DNA of 38,605 nt, taken from the NCBI GenBank assembly GCA_020073705.1, contig JAIQES010000044.1, forward strand, positions 1 to 38,605, written 5' to 3'. Made by a program: the position numbers and the translations under genes. Below, one piece after another: positions 24,771-32,616 of the stretch. The DNA is from Terriglobia bacterium. Its GTDB lineage: Bacteria > Acidobacteriota > Terriglobia > Acidiferrales > UBA7541. Position 1 is the stretch's first letter. Each line of letters begins with the position of its first letter. The notes beneath the pieces were generated by a model. That model ran no database searches. It had not been told where the DNA came from and saw only the letters and a program-made list of their open reading frames with translations.

Positions 24771-25367
24771 ATGAAGCCGCTGCTTGCATTCTTATTCTCA
24801 TGCGCATGGTTCGCGTTCTACGACGTTTCTCCGGTTCACGCCCAAGCTGGACCGGAAAAGAGCGGGCATGACTTGGCGCTGTGGAGCGGCGGAGGACATG
24901 CTCTGAATGGCATTACATCGCATACTGGCGTATGGAATGCCGGTATGCGTTATGGCTGGGTGCTGACTGACCCACATGGGCCGGGATTTCTACGCGGCAG
25001 ATTCGAATACGCCGTTGACGTGGTCCCCATCTTCTGGGTATTTCGCCCAGAGGGGACTGCCTACGGCGTCGCCGTCGATCCTTTCGCTTTGAAATGGAAC
25101 TTCGATTCGTACCGCCGGACCGTGCCCTATTTCGAGCTAGGCGGCGGCGCTCTGTTCACCAACAACCAAGTTCCCCTGGGGACCTCCCGGGTGAATTTCA
25201 CAAGCAGCGGCGCGCTCGGCATGCATGTTCTCGGCAAGAAATTGAATTGGAGCGCGGAGGTGCGCTACATGCACATTTCCAACGCGGGCATTTCCTCGGC
25301 CAATCCAGGCATCAACACGCTACAGTTACGCCTCGGCGTCGGAATGTTTACGCACCGTCCGCAGTAG
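24771..25367 (+). CDS. PagL-like lipid A deacylase / acyloxyacyl hydrolase family outer-membrane protein
   Basis: A 198-residue secreted protein with a clear signal peptide ('MKPLLAFLFSCAWFAFY' to 'VHAQA', cleavage near residue 25) and alternating beta-barrel strands ending in an aromatic/Gln tail. The active-site run 'YMHISNAG' holds the His-x-Ser of PagL-type enzymes, which remove the 3-O acyl chain from lipid A in the outer membrane. The following 'NPGIN' matches the family pattern, but the position 12 residues after the Ser, where PagL carries its catalytic acid, is Asn. ATG 24771 follows GAGG at about 8 bases; an upstream ATG at 24741 would precede the signal. The product supports a Gram-negative envelope. 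Confidence 0.8.
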   Translation: MKPLLAFLFSCAWFAFYDVSPVHAQAGPEKSGHDLALWSGGGHALNGITSHTGVWNAGMRYGWVLTDPHGPGFLRGRFEYAVDVVPIFWVFRPEGTAYGVAVDPFALKWNFDSYRRTVPYFELGGGALFTNNQVPLGTSRVNFTSSGALGMHVLGKKLNWSAEVRYMHISNAGISSANPGINTLQLRLGVGMFTHRPQ

Positions 25368-25560
25368 CGGACCCTCTCAGAACTGCACTGGAACGACCCC
25401 GATCTCAAGACTTCTCGTACGCTGGCGTAGCGTTAGCCGGGCGCAATCGTCGAAATAGCCACTCATCGCCTCATGCGTGGCGTGAACTTCACGGTTGGCA
25501 ATTTTGAGGGATTATAAGGCTGAGGGACTTCCGGCAATCAACATTCGAGTGCGAATTACC

Positions 25561-26100
25561 CTATGCGATATTCAGCGCGCGCTTAAAGCTGCCGCGTTCG
25601 TTGGTGATCTTTTCCTGAAGTTGCAGAATCGCATAGAGCAGGGCTTCGGGGCGTGGCGGGCATCCTGGCACGTATATGTCCACGGGAATCACCTGGTTGA
25701 CGCCTTGCACGATCGCGTAATTATTGAATACGCCGCCGGAGGTCGCGCACGCACCCATCGAGATCACCCACTTTGGTTCCGGCATCTGTGCATGGAGTTG
25801 CTTAATCACGGGCGCCATCTTTTGCGACACCCGGCCCGCGATGATCATCAGGTCCGCCTGACGCGGCGAAGGACGAAATACCTCCGAACCGAAACGCGCG
25901 ACATCGAAGCGGGCCGCGGCCATCGACATCATCTCAATTGCGCAACAGGCCAAGCCGAATCCGAGCGGCCAGATCGAGCTCTTGCGGGCCCAGTTCACGG
26001 CCTTGTCGAGCTGTGTGAAAATTATGCCTTCGTCCTGCAACAGCTTGCCGAAATCATCCGGCTTTTCGAGCGTCACGTTTTTCCCGACAGATCTGCTCAT
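25561..26100 (-). CDS. nuoB: NADH-quinone oxidoreductase subunit B
   Basis: The complex I subunit that binds the terminal iron-sulphur cluster N2 next to the quinone site. In the 179-residue protein, the tandem Cys52-Cys53 ('LACCAIEMM'), Cys118 ('GACATSGG') and Cys147 ('PGCPPRPE') give the four cluster ligands. The protein is of normal length and highly conserved. What is unusual is its setting: no nuoA, nuoC or nuoD flanks it. It lies alone between a PagL-like gene and xdhC. It may be a second copy or a displaced gene of a split nuo locus. Confidence 0.96.
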   Translation of the reverse strand: MSRSVGKNVTLEKPDDFGKLLQDEGIIFTQLDKAVNWARKSSIWPLGFGLACCAIEMMSMAAARFDVARFGSEVFRPSPRQADLMIIAGRVSQKMAPVIKQLHAQMPEPKWVISMGACATSGGVFNNYAIVQGVNQVIPVDIYVPGCPPRPEALLYAILQLQEKITNERGSFKRALNIA

Positions 26101-26277
26101 GAGTAGTTGCCCTTCATTGGCATTTTCTCACAATCGCCCCTTCTCTGCCACCCGCGCTAAAAATCATGTTCCGCGATCACGATCTCTTTCATGGCATGTT
26201 ATTCCACATCAATAAGTTAGCACTGGTTCGCGCTTACGGTACTTCGACCAAACCGGTTTCCAGGACGCGGCGCGCGA

Positions 26278-26306
26278 TTGACAAGCGGCGTCCCCCGCCG
26301 TACTCT
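26278..26306 (+). promoter_or_regulatory. Candidate promoter for xdhC-mocA
   Basis: A perfect TTGACA (26278-26283) is followed after 17 bases by TACTCT (26301-26306). The predicted start near 26313 leaves about a dozen bases before the xdhC ATG, so the message would have a very short leader. The gene also lacks a strong ribosome site. Confidence 0.45.
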
Positions 26307-26324
26307 AATTTCAGGCTCTTTCCT

Positions 26325-27149
26325 ATGGATATCTTCGAGGAAGTCGTCAAGCTCCGCCACGAAGGAAGACGCGGAGCGCTGGCTACAATCGTTCACACCA
26401 ACGGCTCGATCCCGAGCTTTGAAAGCTCCCGCATGCTCGTCCGCGAGGACGGCTCGATTGCCGGAACAATTGGCGGTGGATGCGTCGAGGCCGAAGTGTG
26501 GGCCGCCGCGAAGGAAGTGATGCAGGCCGAATCGCCGCGCAAGATGACGTTCAACCTGAACAACGAGGCCAACTACGACAATGGGCTGATCTGCGGCGGC
26601 ACGCTCGAGATTTTCGTCGAGCCAATCCTGCCGCAACCTATCCTCTACATTTTCGGCGGGGGGCACATTTCGATCGCGCTGGCGAACGCGGCGAGCACGG
26701 CGGGCTTCGCAATCGGCGTCATCGACGACCGCAAATCGTTTGCGAACCCCGAGCGCTTCCCGATGGCGCGGGAGATCTACACCAGCTTCGAGGAAGCATT
26801 TGCGAAGATCCAACCCGGCGCCGCAACTTATATGGTGATCGTCACGCGAGGCCACAAGGACGACATGCGCGTGCTCGGTTGGGCCGTCGGCACATCGCCA
26901 CGCTACATCGGCATGATCGGCAGCAAGCGCAAGGTATTGTCCGTCTACCGGGCGCTCAAAAAAGACGGCATCGTGCCGGAAAAATTCACGAATGTGCACG
27001 CCCCGGTCGGTTTGAACATTGGCGCGCTCACTCCGGAAGAAATTGCCATCAGTATCACGGCGGAGTTGATTGCGATCCGCCGAGGCGCCACCAATCTCTC
27101 CCACAAAGCCGTGAATATCGAAAACGCCACACCGGCCTCGGCGGGATGA
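26325..27149 (+). CDS. XdhC/CoxF-family molybdenum enzyme maturation protein
   Basis: A 274-residue protein with the two XdhC parts: an N-terminal XdhC/CoxI domain (about 1-100, 'RRGALATIVHTNGSIPS', 'GTIGGGCVEAEVW') and a C-terminal Rossmann domain (about 110-260, 'LYIFGGGHISIALANAA', 'GMIGSKRK'). XdhC proteins bind sulphurated molybdenum cofactor and insert it into xanthine dehydrogenase/CODH-type enzymes. ATG 26325 matches the family's start; a longer frame from 26166 adds a promoter-like, non-conserved stretch. mocA follows after 9 bases, so they form one operon. The likely client in this window is the coxSLMG enzyme. Confidence 0.93.
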   Translation: MDIFEEVVKLRHEGRRGALATIVHTNGSIPSFESSRMLVREDGSIAGTIGGGCVEAEVWAAAKEVMQAESPRKMTFNLNNEANYDNGLICGGTLEIFVEPILPQPILYIFGGGHISIALANAASTAGFAIGVIDDRKSFANPERFPMAREIYTSFEEAFAKIQPGAATYMVIVTRGHKDDMRVLGWAVGTSPRYIGMIGSKRKVLSVYRALKKDGIVPEKFTNVHAPVGLNIGALTPEEIAISITAELIAIRRGATNLSHKAVNIENATPASAG

Positions 27150-27158
27150 GGGATCTCG

Positions 27159-27752
27159 TTGCTCGCTGCCATGATTCTCTCCGCCGGCTCTTCCAGCCGA
27201 ATGGGTCGGCCGAAAGCCCTGCTTCCCTACCGCGAGGGCACCTTTCTCGAACACCTGATCCAAGCCACGCGCCACCCGCGCATCGGAGTGACGCGCATCG
27301 TGCTGGGTGCGGGCGCCGATGAGATTCGCACGATCGCAAAGCTAGACGCCTCCATGGTCGTTCTGAATCCCGACTGGCAGCAGGGACAACTGTCATCGAT
27401 ATGCGCGGGACTACGCAGCCTGGAAGGTATCGAGACCGATGGAATGATCCTTTGCCCTGTCGATCATCCGCTCGTGAGTGCCACGCTGGTCAGCAATCTG
27501 ATCGAACAATTCTATGCAAATGACAAGCTCATTGTTCTGCCGGTCTACAACAGCCGGCGCGGCCATCCGGTGATTTTCTCAAGCGCCCTGTACGAAGAAT
27601 TGCTCGCCGCCCCCTCCGACAAGGGCGCGCGCGCTGTCGTCTGGGCCCACTCCGCCGATCTTCTCGAAGTCCCGACCAGCGAAGAGGGTGTCATCCTCAA
27701 TATCAACAATCCCGACATGCTTCGGGACGCTATCGGCCCGGCCGGACAATAA
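27159..27752 (+). CDS. mocA: MocA-type molybdenum cofactor cytidylyl/nucleotidyltransferase
   Basis: A 197-residue NTP-transferase of the MobA/MocA family, which attaches CMP (or a related nucleotide) to molybdopterin to form the dinucleotide cofactor used by CODH and xanthine dehydrogenase-type enzymes. The nucleotide loop 'LSAGSSSRMGRPKALLP' (residues about 7-23) and the metal Asp in 'CPVDHPLVS' are present. Translation starts at TTG 27159, behind GAGGGA; ATG 27171 is a possible alternative. It is coupled to xdhC, so the pair probably matures the cofactor of the cox enzyme. Confidence 0.9.
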   Translation: MLAAMILSAGSSSRMGRPKALLPYREGTFLEHLIQATRHPRIGVTRIVLGAGADEIRTIAKLDASMVVLNPDWQQGQLSSICAGLRSLEGIETDGMILCPVDHPLVSATLVSNLIEQFYANDKLIVLPVYNSRRGHPVIFSSALYEELLAAPSDKGARAVVWAHSADLLEVPTSEEGVILNINNPDMLRDAIGPAGQ

Positions 27753-27818
27753 CAAAGCGGCGCGCAAGCACACCAGCCTCGCGCATCATTCTCCCAAGCT
27801 TCCCGCAGCGTTACGCGT

Positions 27819-28082
27819 CTATCGGTGAAGGCGGTTCCACAGAACTCCAAGGACATAACCAAACACATAACCCAGCGCGGCTGTGACAAAGACAAGGGTT
27901 GCTGCGAGTCCGGCCTGAAATCCTTCCACGGTCCACGCCGGCGTCAGAAAATGTATTCGAAAGTAGAAATTGATGATCGCTTGTGCCCAGCCGGCTGCCA
28001 CAAGGAGTGCCCATAGGAGATGCCATCCCCCGAGCATCGCTCCCAGCGCAAGGCCCGCTTTGTTCGGATTGACCGTGCCCAT
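27819..28082 (-). CDS. Small two-helix membrane protein of unknown function
   Basis: An 87-residue protein with two strong hydrophobic helices (about residues 15-37 and 55-82) joined by a polar loop 'NFYFRIHFLTPAWTVEGF'. Small proteins with the same 'NKAGLALG' start occur in many bacteria, but no function is known to me. ATG 28082 has a near-perfect AAGGAGG 6 bases upstream, which decides the start over a frame opening at 28145. It is 74 bases downstream of the IscU-like gene on the same strand. Confidence 0.7.
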   Translation of the reverse strand: MGTVNPNKAGLALGAMLGGWHLLWALLVAAGWAQAIINFYFRIHFLTPAWTVEGFQAGLAATLVFVTAALGYVFGYVLGVLWNRLHR

Positions 28083-28156
28083 CGTTTCCTCCTTATACAG
28101 AAATCTGAACATCCCGGTCGGGGGCACGTATGTGATGCGAGTCACGCCGGCGTCAA

Positions 28157-28516
28157 TCAGGCCCTGAGCTTTGGCAGCAGGGCGGCGATCCCGTCGCAGG
28201 CGAGCTGCGCGGCATGAAACGTCGCGGGCGGAAGGCCGCCCAGCGCTTCCGACATCTGCACGGGAGTGATGGCGCGAACTTCAGCCGGAGTTTTGCCAAG
28301 CAGCAATTCCGTCAGCAAGGAAGAACAGGCCATCGCAGTAACGCAACCGAGCGTTCGGAATCGTGCGTCGGCGATGCGCCCCGCCTCCATGCGAACGGAG
28401 AGTTCGAGGATGTCCCCGCAAACCGGATTCTCAACGGAAACGGTTGCCGTGGCAGCATCGAGAATGCCGGCATTGCGTGGATTCTGGAAATGGTCCAGTA
28501 CGGCCGGGCTGTACAT
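28157..28516 (-). CDS. IscU/NifU-type iron-sulphur cluster scaffold protein
   Basis: A 119-residue scaffold-fold protein on which [2Fe-2S] clusters are built. 'NPRNAG' (12-17), Cys33 with Asp35 in 'NPVCGD', and Cys58 in 'LGCVTAMACSS' are family landmarks. The third ligand cysteine usually sits in 'HC' near residue 102; here that site is 'FHAAQLACD', with Ala102 and a Cys at 107. ATG 28516 is used because 'MYSPAVLDHF' is the normal opening. No iscS or sufS is nearby, so it may be a solo scaffold or a relative with an altered role. Confidence 0.88.
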   Translation of the reverse strand: MYSPAVLDHFQNPRNAGILDAATATVSVENPVCGDILELSVRMEAGRIADARFRTLGCVTAMACSSLLTELLLGKTPAEVRAITPVQMSEALGGLPPATFHAAQLACDGIAALLPKLRA

Positions 28517-28522
28517 GTGCAA

Positions 28523-28869
28523 AGTATCGCGCGAGCGCAGTTAAAATTCAACGCGAACGCTTCAGCAGGCTTTTGCGGACTGGCGAATCTTCTTGTGCTT
28601 TCGGTGCATCTTATATCACGATATGCCCACGGTAAACATCCCGGCTAACATCTCTGGCACGATTCGGTAGAAAGCCGGTCAGCCGCAAGTGGCTGTCTTA
28701 TTGAGGAAGAGCATTTGCCCAGCGCTTTAATTCGGCGCATTATCAATGGTGTACACAAACGCGCTCGATGTGCCCGGTTGACGAACATACGCAGTTCGAA
28801 GGCCCGGCGGGAACGCAATTCAGAAACCCGGCGTCTTCCAAAGCAGGAGGCAGTACGCCAAATACTCCT
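28523..28869. other. Divergent intergenic region ahead of tldD, no gene seen
   Basis: About 350 bases between the scaffold gene and the exported tldD homologue. A frame opens at 28768, but its first 34 residues look non-coding. AGGAGG at about 28845-28850 is 20 bases ahead of the tldD ATG. TTGAGG at 28701-28706 with TTTAAT 19 bases later is a weak promoter candidate. Confidence 0.4.
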
Positions 28870-30618
28870 ATGAAGCAATCCCTTCTCTCTGTTTCCCTGA
28901 GGTCTCTTTTTCTGGCGACTCTGGCAGTCGGCGGCGGCCTCAGTTGGGGTGCGCCACTGCCGGACAAAGATTCGAGCGTTCTGCTGGAGACCATGCAAGC
29001 AGAATTGGAACGCGCGACGACGTCCCTGGCCAAGTCCGACCCGGCGCCTTACTTCCTCAGTTACGAAGTCTATGATCAGCGCACTCTGCAGATTGCGGGA
29101 ACCTACGGGACGATTGTCACATCTTCGACGTCGAACCACCGGTCGGTCGACGTCACGATGCGCGTCGGCAACCCCATGCTCGACAACACGCATGACGAAA
29201 ACCGCGAGTCAGGGATCACTTCCGGCGCGCTCCCGTTGGCCGATGACCGCGATGCCATAGCCCGCACACTGTGGGAACTGACCAATCACGAGTATCGCCG
29301 CGCTTCACCAGCCTACGCGAAGGTCATGAGTAACACGGCGGTGCAGGCAGCGGAGGAAGACAAATCGCCAGATTTTTCTCAAGAAGCGCCTCAGATCCGA
29401 GTGGACCAGCCCCCTGGTCCGATCGTGTTTAATCAGAAGGAGTGGGAAGACAAAATCCGGAAGTATTCAGCGGGCTTCCGAAAATATCCCGAAATCTACA
29501 GCTCGGCCGTGACGCTGCAACTGCAACAGACGACCTCGTATTTCGTTTCGAGCGAGGGAAGCAAAGTGGAGACGCCTGGCCTCATGGCGCGCCTGATCGT
29601 GGTAGCCAACACGCGCTCCGACGACGGGATGGACCTGATGCGCGTGGAAACTTTCGAGTCCTCGAAACCTGAGGGGCTTCCGCCCGAACAGGAACTAGCC
29701 GCGAAGGAAGACAAAATGGCCGCGGACCTGAAGGCGCTGCGCGCGGCGCCACTGGCCGAGCCCTTCGATGGGCCCGCGCTTCTTTCGGGGCGTGCCGCAG
29801 CCGTCTTCTTCCATGAAGTGCTCGGACACCGGCTCGAGGGACATCGACAGCGGGGCGAAACGGAAGGACAGACTTTCACCAAGAAAGTGAATCAATTGGT
29901 GCTGCCCGATTTTCTGAGCGTCTTCGATGATCCCACGCTGCACGAACTCAATGGCGTGCCGCTTGCAGGTTCCTATTCGCACGATGACGAAGGCGTGCCT
30001 GCACAGCGTGTGCCACTGATCCAAGACGGGATTCTGAAGAACTTTCTGATGTCGCGTATGCCGATCACGAATTTTGCCAAGTCGAATGGTCATGGAAGAC
30101 GGCAGACGGGCTACATGCCCACCGGACGGCAGGGGAACCTCATTGTCGAATCGTCCAAGGCCGTGAAGGACTCGGAACTGCGAGAGAAGTTGGTCGAAGA
30201 AATCAAGAAGGCCGGCAAACCGTATGGTCTCTACTTTGAAGACGTGCAGGGCGGATTCACGCTAACCACGCGCGAACTCCCGCAAGCGTTCCAAGTGCTT
30301 CCGGTCATCGTCTGGCGCGTTTACGCCGACGGTCGTCCGGACCAGCTTGTGCGCGGAGTGGATATCGTGGGCACTCCGCTCGCCTCTCTGAACCGGATAT
30401 TGCTCACGGGAAACACCACACAGGTGTTCAATGGGATATGTGGGGCGGAATCGGGCAACGTTCCAGTCTCGGCAGCAGCGCCAGCCATGTTGTTCAGCGA
30501 ATTGGAGGTACAGAAGCGCGCGGGTTCGCGAGTGCGTCCGCCGGTCCTGCCACCCCCGGGATTTGAGAATTCAACGGCCAGGTCGGCATCAACGAGCCCC
30601 AGTGGCGAGGTGCACTGA
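28870..30618 (+). CDS. Exported TldD-like metalloprotease
   Basis: A 582-residue TldD/PmbA-family protein. The zinc motif H-E-V-L-G-H begins at residue 315 (His315, Glu316, His320), and a late cysteine, Cys524 in 'GICGAESG', matches the family's third ligand region. TldD/TldE complexes normally degrade unfolded peptides in the cytosol. Here the protein starts with a signal peptide ('MKQSLLSVSLRSLFLATLAVGGGLSWGA'-type, cleavage near 28), so it should act in the periplasm. ATG 28870 is chosen as the signal start. Its stop TGA overlaps the next ATG by one base. The N-terminal domain (about 35-290) is longer than in cytosolic TldD. Confidence 0.9.
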   Translation: MKQSLLSVSLRSLFLATLAVGGGLSWGAPLPDKDSSVLLETMQAELERATTSLAKSDPAPYFLSYEVYDQRTLQIAGTYGTIVTSSTSNHRSVDVTMRVGNPMLDNTHDENRESGITSGALPLADDRDAIARTLWELTNHEYRRASPAYAKVMSNTAVQAAEEDKSPDFSQEAPQIRVDQPPGPIVFNQKEWEDKIRKYSAGFRKYPEIYSSAVTLQLQQTTSYFVSSEGSKVETPGLMARLIVVANTRSDDGMDLMRVETFESSKPEGLPPEQELAAKEDKMAADLKALRAAPLAEPFDGPALLSGRAAAVFFHEVLGHRLEGHRQRGETEGQTFTKKVNQLVLPDFLSVFDDPTLHELNGVPLAGSYSHDDEGVPAQRVPLIQDGILKNFLMSRMPITNFAKSNGHGRRQTGYMPTGRQGNLIVESSKAVKDSELREKLVEEIKKAGKPYGLYFEDVQGGFTLTTRELPQAFQVLPVIVWRVYADGRPDQLVRGVDIVGTPLASLNRILLTGNTTQVFNGICGAESGNVPVSAAAPAMLFSELEVQKRAGSRVRPPVLPPPGFENSTARSASTSPSGEVH

Positions 30619-32294
30619 TGCGGTTTCGATCTTGGCATTCCAAAGTGGGGATTGCAGCGATGGCCGTGCTTTTCTTCTCTGCTGCCTTTACCGTAGGCGC
30701 GCAGGAAAAACGCGAGGCGACCCGGGAAGCCGCGTCGGATCCGGTCCTGCGCGCCCTCCAGGAAGAACTCACGCGATCGAAGGCGCAACTCAAGATGGAC
30801 AATGTCGGCGCGCCCTTCTACATCGAGTATCACGTCTTTGATGTGGAACAATTTGAGGCGAGTGCCGTGTTTGGCGCGCTGCGGGATCAGAACTGCACGA
30901 GGCTGCGTTTGCTTCGCGCGGTGGTACGACTCGGCGACTACAAATTCGACAGCTATTACGGTCCCGGCCAGGGAGTCAGTGATACCCTCCCCCTTGATAG
31001 CGACAACCTTGCCCTGCGACACCAGATTTGGCTGGCGACCGACCAGGCCTACAAACGGGCCGGAAGAGCACTCTCGGCAAAACAGTCTCTGATGAAAGAG
31101 CTCAATGTCGAGCAGCCGGTGGACGATTTTGCGAGGGCCGAGGTCATCGAGTTGGTCGATCCCGTGGCGAAGCTGGATGTGGACCCATCCAAATGGACCA
31201 AGATGCTGGAGTCAGCAACTTCAGTTTACAAGGCCGACCCGCAGATTCAATCTTTCGGCGCCACACTAAGTTTTGTTGCCATGTCCACGTATTTTGTGAA
31301 CACAGAAGGGACTGTCACGCGGCAGGGCTCAACGCATTACCTGATGACTCTTGGCGCCACGGAACAAGCGCCGGACGGGATGCGGCTGGACCGGTCGCCG
31401 CAATACACCTCAAGCCGCATCGAAGAAATGCCCACGCCGGAGCAATTTCATGCCGACGCACTCAAACTGGCCGATCTAATGAAGAAATTGCGTGACGCTC
31501 CCGTCGTGGACGAAGAGTACCGCGGCCCGGTCCTTTTTTCGAACGATGCGGCATCCGACATGTTTTTCGATTTGATTGCTCCCAATGTGCTCGGACGGAG
31601 ACCCGCGCCCGGGCGCCCTGCGCGGACGACAGGGGCTTTCGCAAGCAGCCTCAAGGGCCGTGTGCTGCCGGACTTTATTTCGGTTGTGGACGATCCGACG
31701 CTGGAGATGTTCGAAGGTCACAGTCTCGGCGGCAGCTATAAGGTGGACGACGAGGGCGTGCTTGCAACTGCTGTAACGGTGGTGAACAACGGCAAGCTGG
31801 TGAATTTCCTTATCGGGCGGCAGCCCATCCGCGATTTCCTGACCTCGAACGGCCACGGACGAGCCAGCGGTAGCGGAACTACGGTGCCCGCTCCCGGAAA
31901 TCTGTTCATCCGGGCCGCGAAGACAAGCACGCATGAGGAACTCAAGAAACGGATGCTTGATCTATGCCGCGATCGCGGCCTCCCGTATGGCTATTTTGTG
32001 GATACGATCGGGCCACAGCTGACGCCGCGCGTCCTCTACAGGGTGTGGACCGGCGACGGACACGAGGAACTGGTCCGCGGGGCCATTTTCAATGAACTCG
32101 ATACGCGCGCGATCCGCAGCGATCTCGCCGCCGCCGGGAATGATCCGCTGGTCAGCAACCGCTCCGGCATCCCTTTCACGTCGATCGTGAGTCCGTCGGT
32201 CCTGTTCGACGAGCTGGAGGTGAAACGAGCAGATTACAGCAAGGAGAAGCTCCCGGATTACCCTGCACCGGGTCTGAGTTCCGCACGCAACTGA
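30618..32294 (+). CDS. Exported TldE/PmbA-like partner lacking the zinc motif
   Basis: A 558-residue paralogue of the upstream protein with its own signal peptide ('GIAAMAVLFFSAAFTVGA', ending near residue 28). The same domain order and long runs are kept ('VLPDFISVVDDPTL', 'GGSYKVDDEGV', 'DFLTSNGHGR'). The segment aligned with HEVLGH reads 'DLIAPNVLG', and the late Cys is absent, so it cannot bind zinc in the usual way. In cytosolic TldD/TldE, only TldD is catalytic and TldE is its structural partner, and the same split fits here. Translation is coupled to the upstream gene (TGATG overlap, GAGG 8 bases ahead). Confidence 0.88.
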   Translation: MRFRSWHSKVGIAAMAVLFFSAAFTVGAQEKREATREAASDPVLRALQEELTRSKAQLKMDNVGAPFYIEYHVFDVEQFEASAVFGALRDQNCTRLRLLRAVVRLGDYKFDSYYGPGQGVSDTLPLDSDNLALRHQIWLATDQAYKRAGRALSAKQSLMKELNVEQPVDDFARAEVIELVDPVAKLDVDPSKWTKMLESATSVYKADPQIQSFGATLSFVAMSTYFVNTEGTVTRQGSTHYLMTLGATEQAPDGMRLDRSPQYTSSRIEEMPTPEQFHADALKLADLMKKLRDAPVVDEEYRGPVLFSNDAASDMFFDLIAPNVLGRRPAPGRPARTTGAFASSLKGRVLPDFISVVDDPTLEMFEGHSLGGSYKVDDEGVLATAVTVVNNGKLVNFLIGRQPIRDFLTSNGHGRASGSGTTVPAPGNLFIRAAKTSTHEELKKRMLDLCRDRGLPYGYFVDTIGPQLTPRVLYRVWTGDGHEELVRGAIFNELDTRAIRSDLAAAGNDPLVSNRSGIPFTSIVSPSVLFDELEVKRADYSKEKLPDYPAPGLSSARN

Positions 32295-32616
32295 ACCTGC
32301 TTGGCTCGAGGCGCGAAATTGCGAAAGATAATTGCAGGATCGTCCGGAGTTACTACTATTGTGCATTCCAGTGGCACAACTGATTTATTCCACGGCAGCA
32401 TCGAAAGCCGCTGCTTGTGCTCAGGGCGGCTGCCTGAATTCATTCCAATCGGCGCCAGCCAATCGGTCACAAACGTGTTGCGTCGCCTGCTAACGAGCCA
32501 CGTTGACTTGTCAACTGAAATCAACCGGTCCGCAGAAATAATTACGTAATGTCTGTGTCATTGATCGGGCTTAAGCTGTTTGTAATATGATTGCCAGTAA
32601 AGGGCAGGGATGAGCC
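32295..32616. other. Intergenic region upstream of aceE, no gene seen
   Basis: 322 bases, AT-richer toward aceE. TTGATC (32562-32567) and TAATAT (32583-32588) are present with 15-base spacing, too short for a confident promoter. No RNA gene or repeat was recognised. Confidence 0.35.

Noticed and set aside
26217-27275. A 352-codon frame antisense to xdhC-mocA
   Set aside because: Arg/Asp/His-rich shadow of two well-supported genes, with no motif and no ribosome site.
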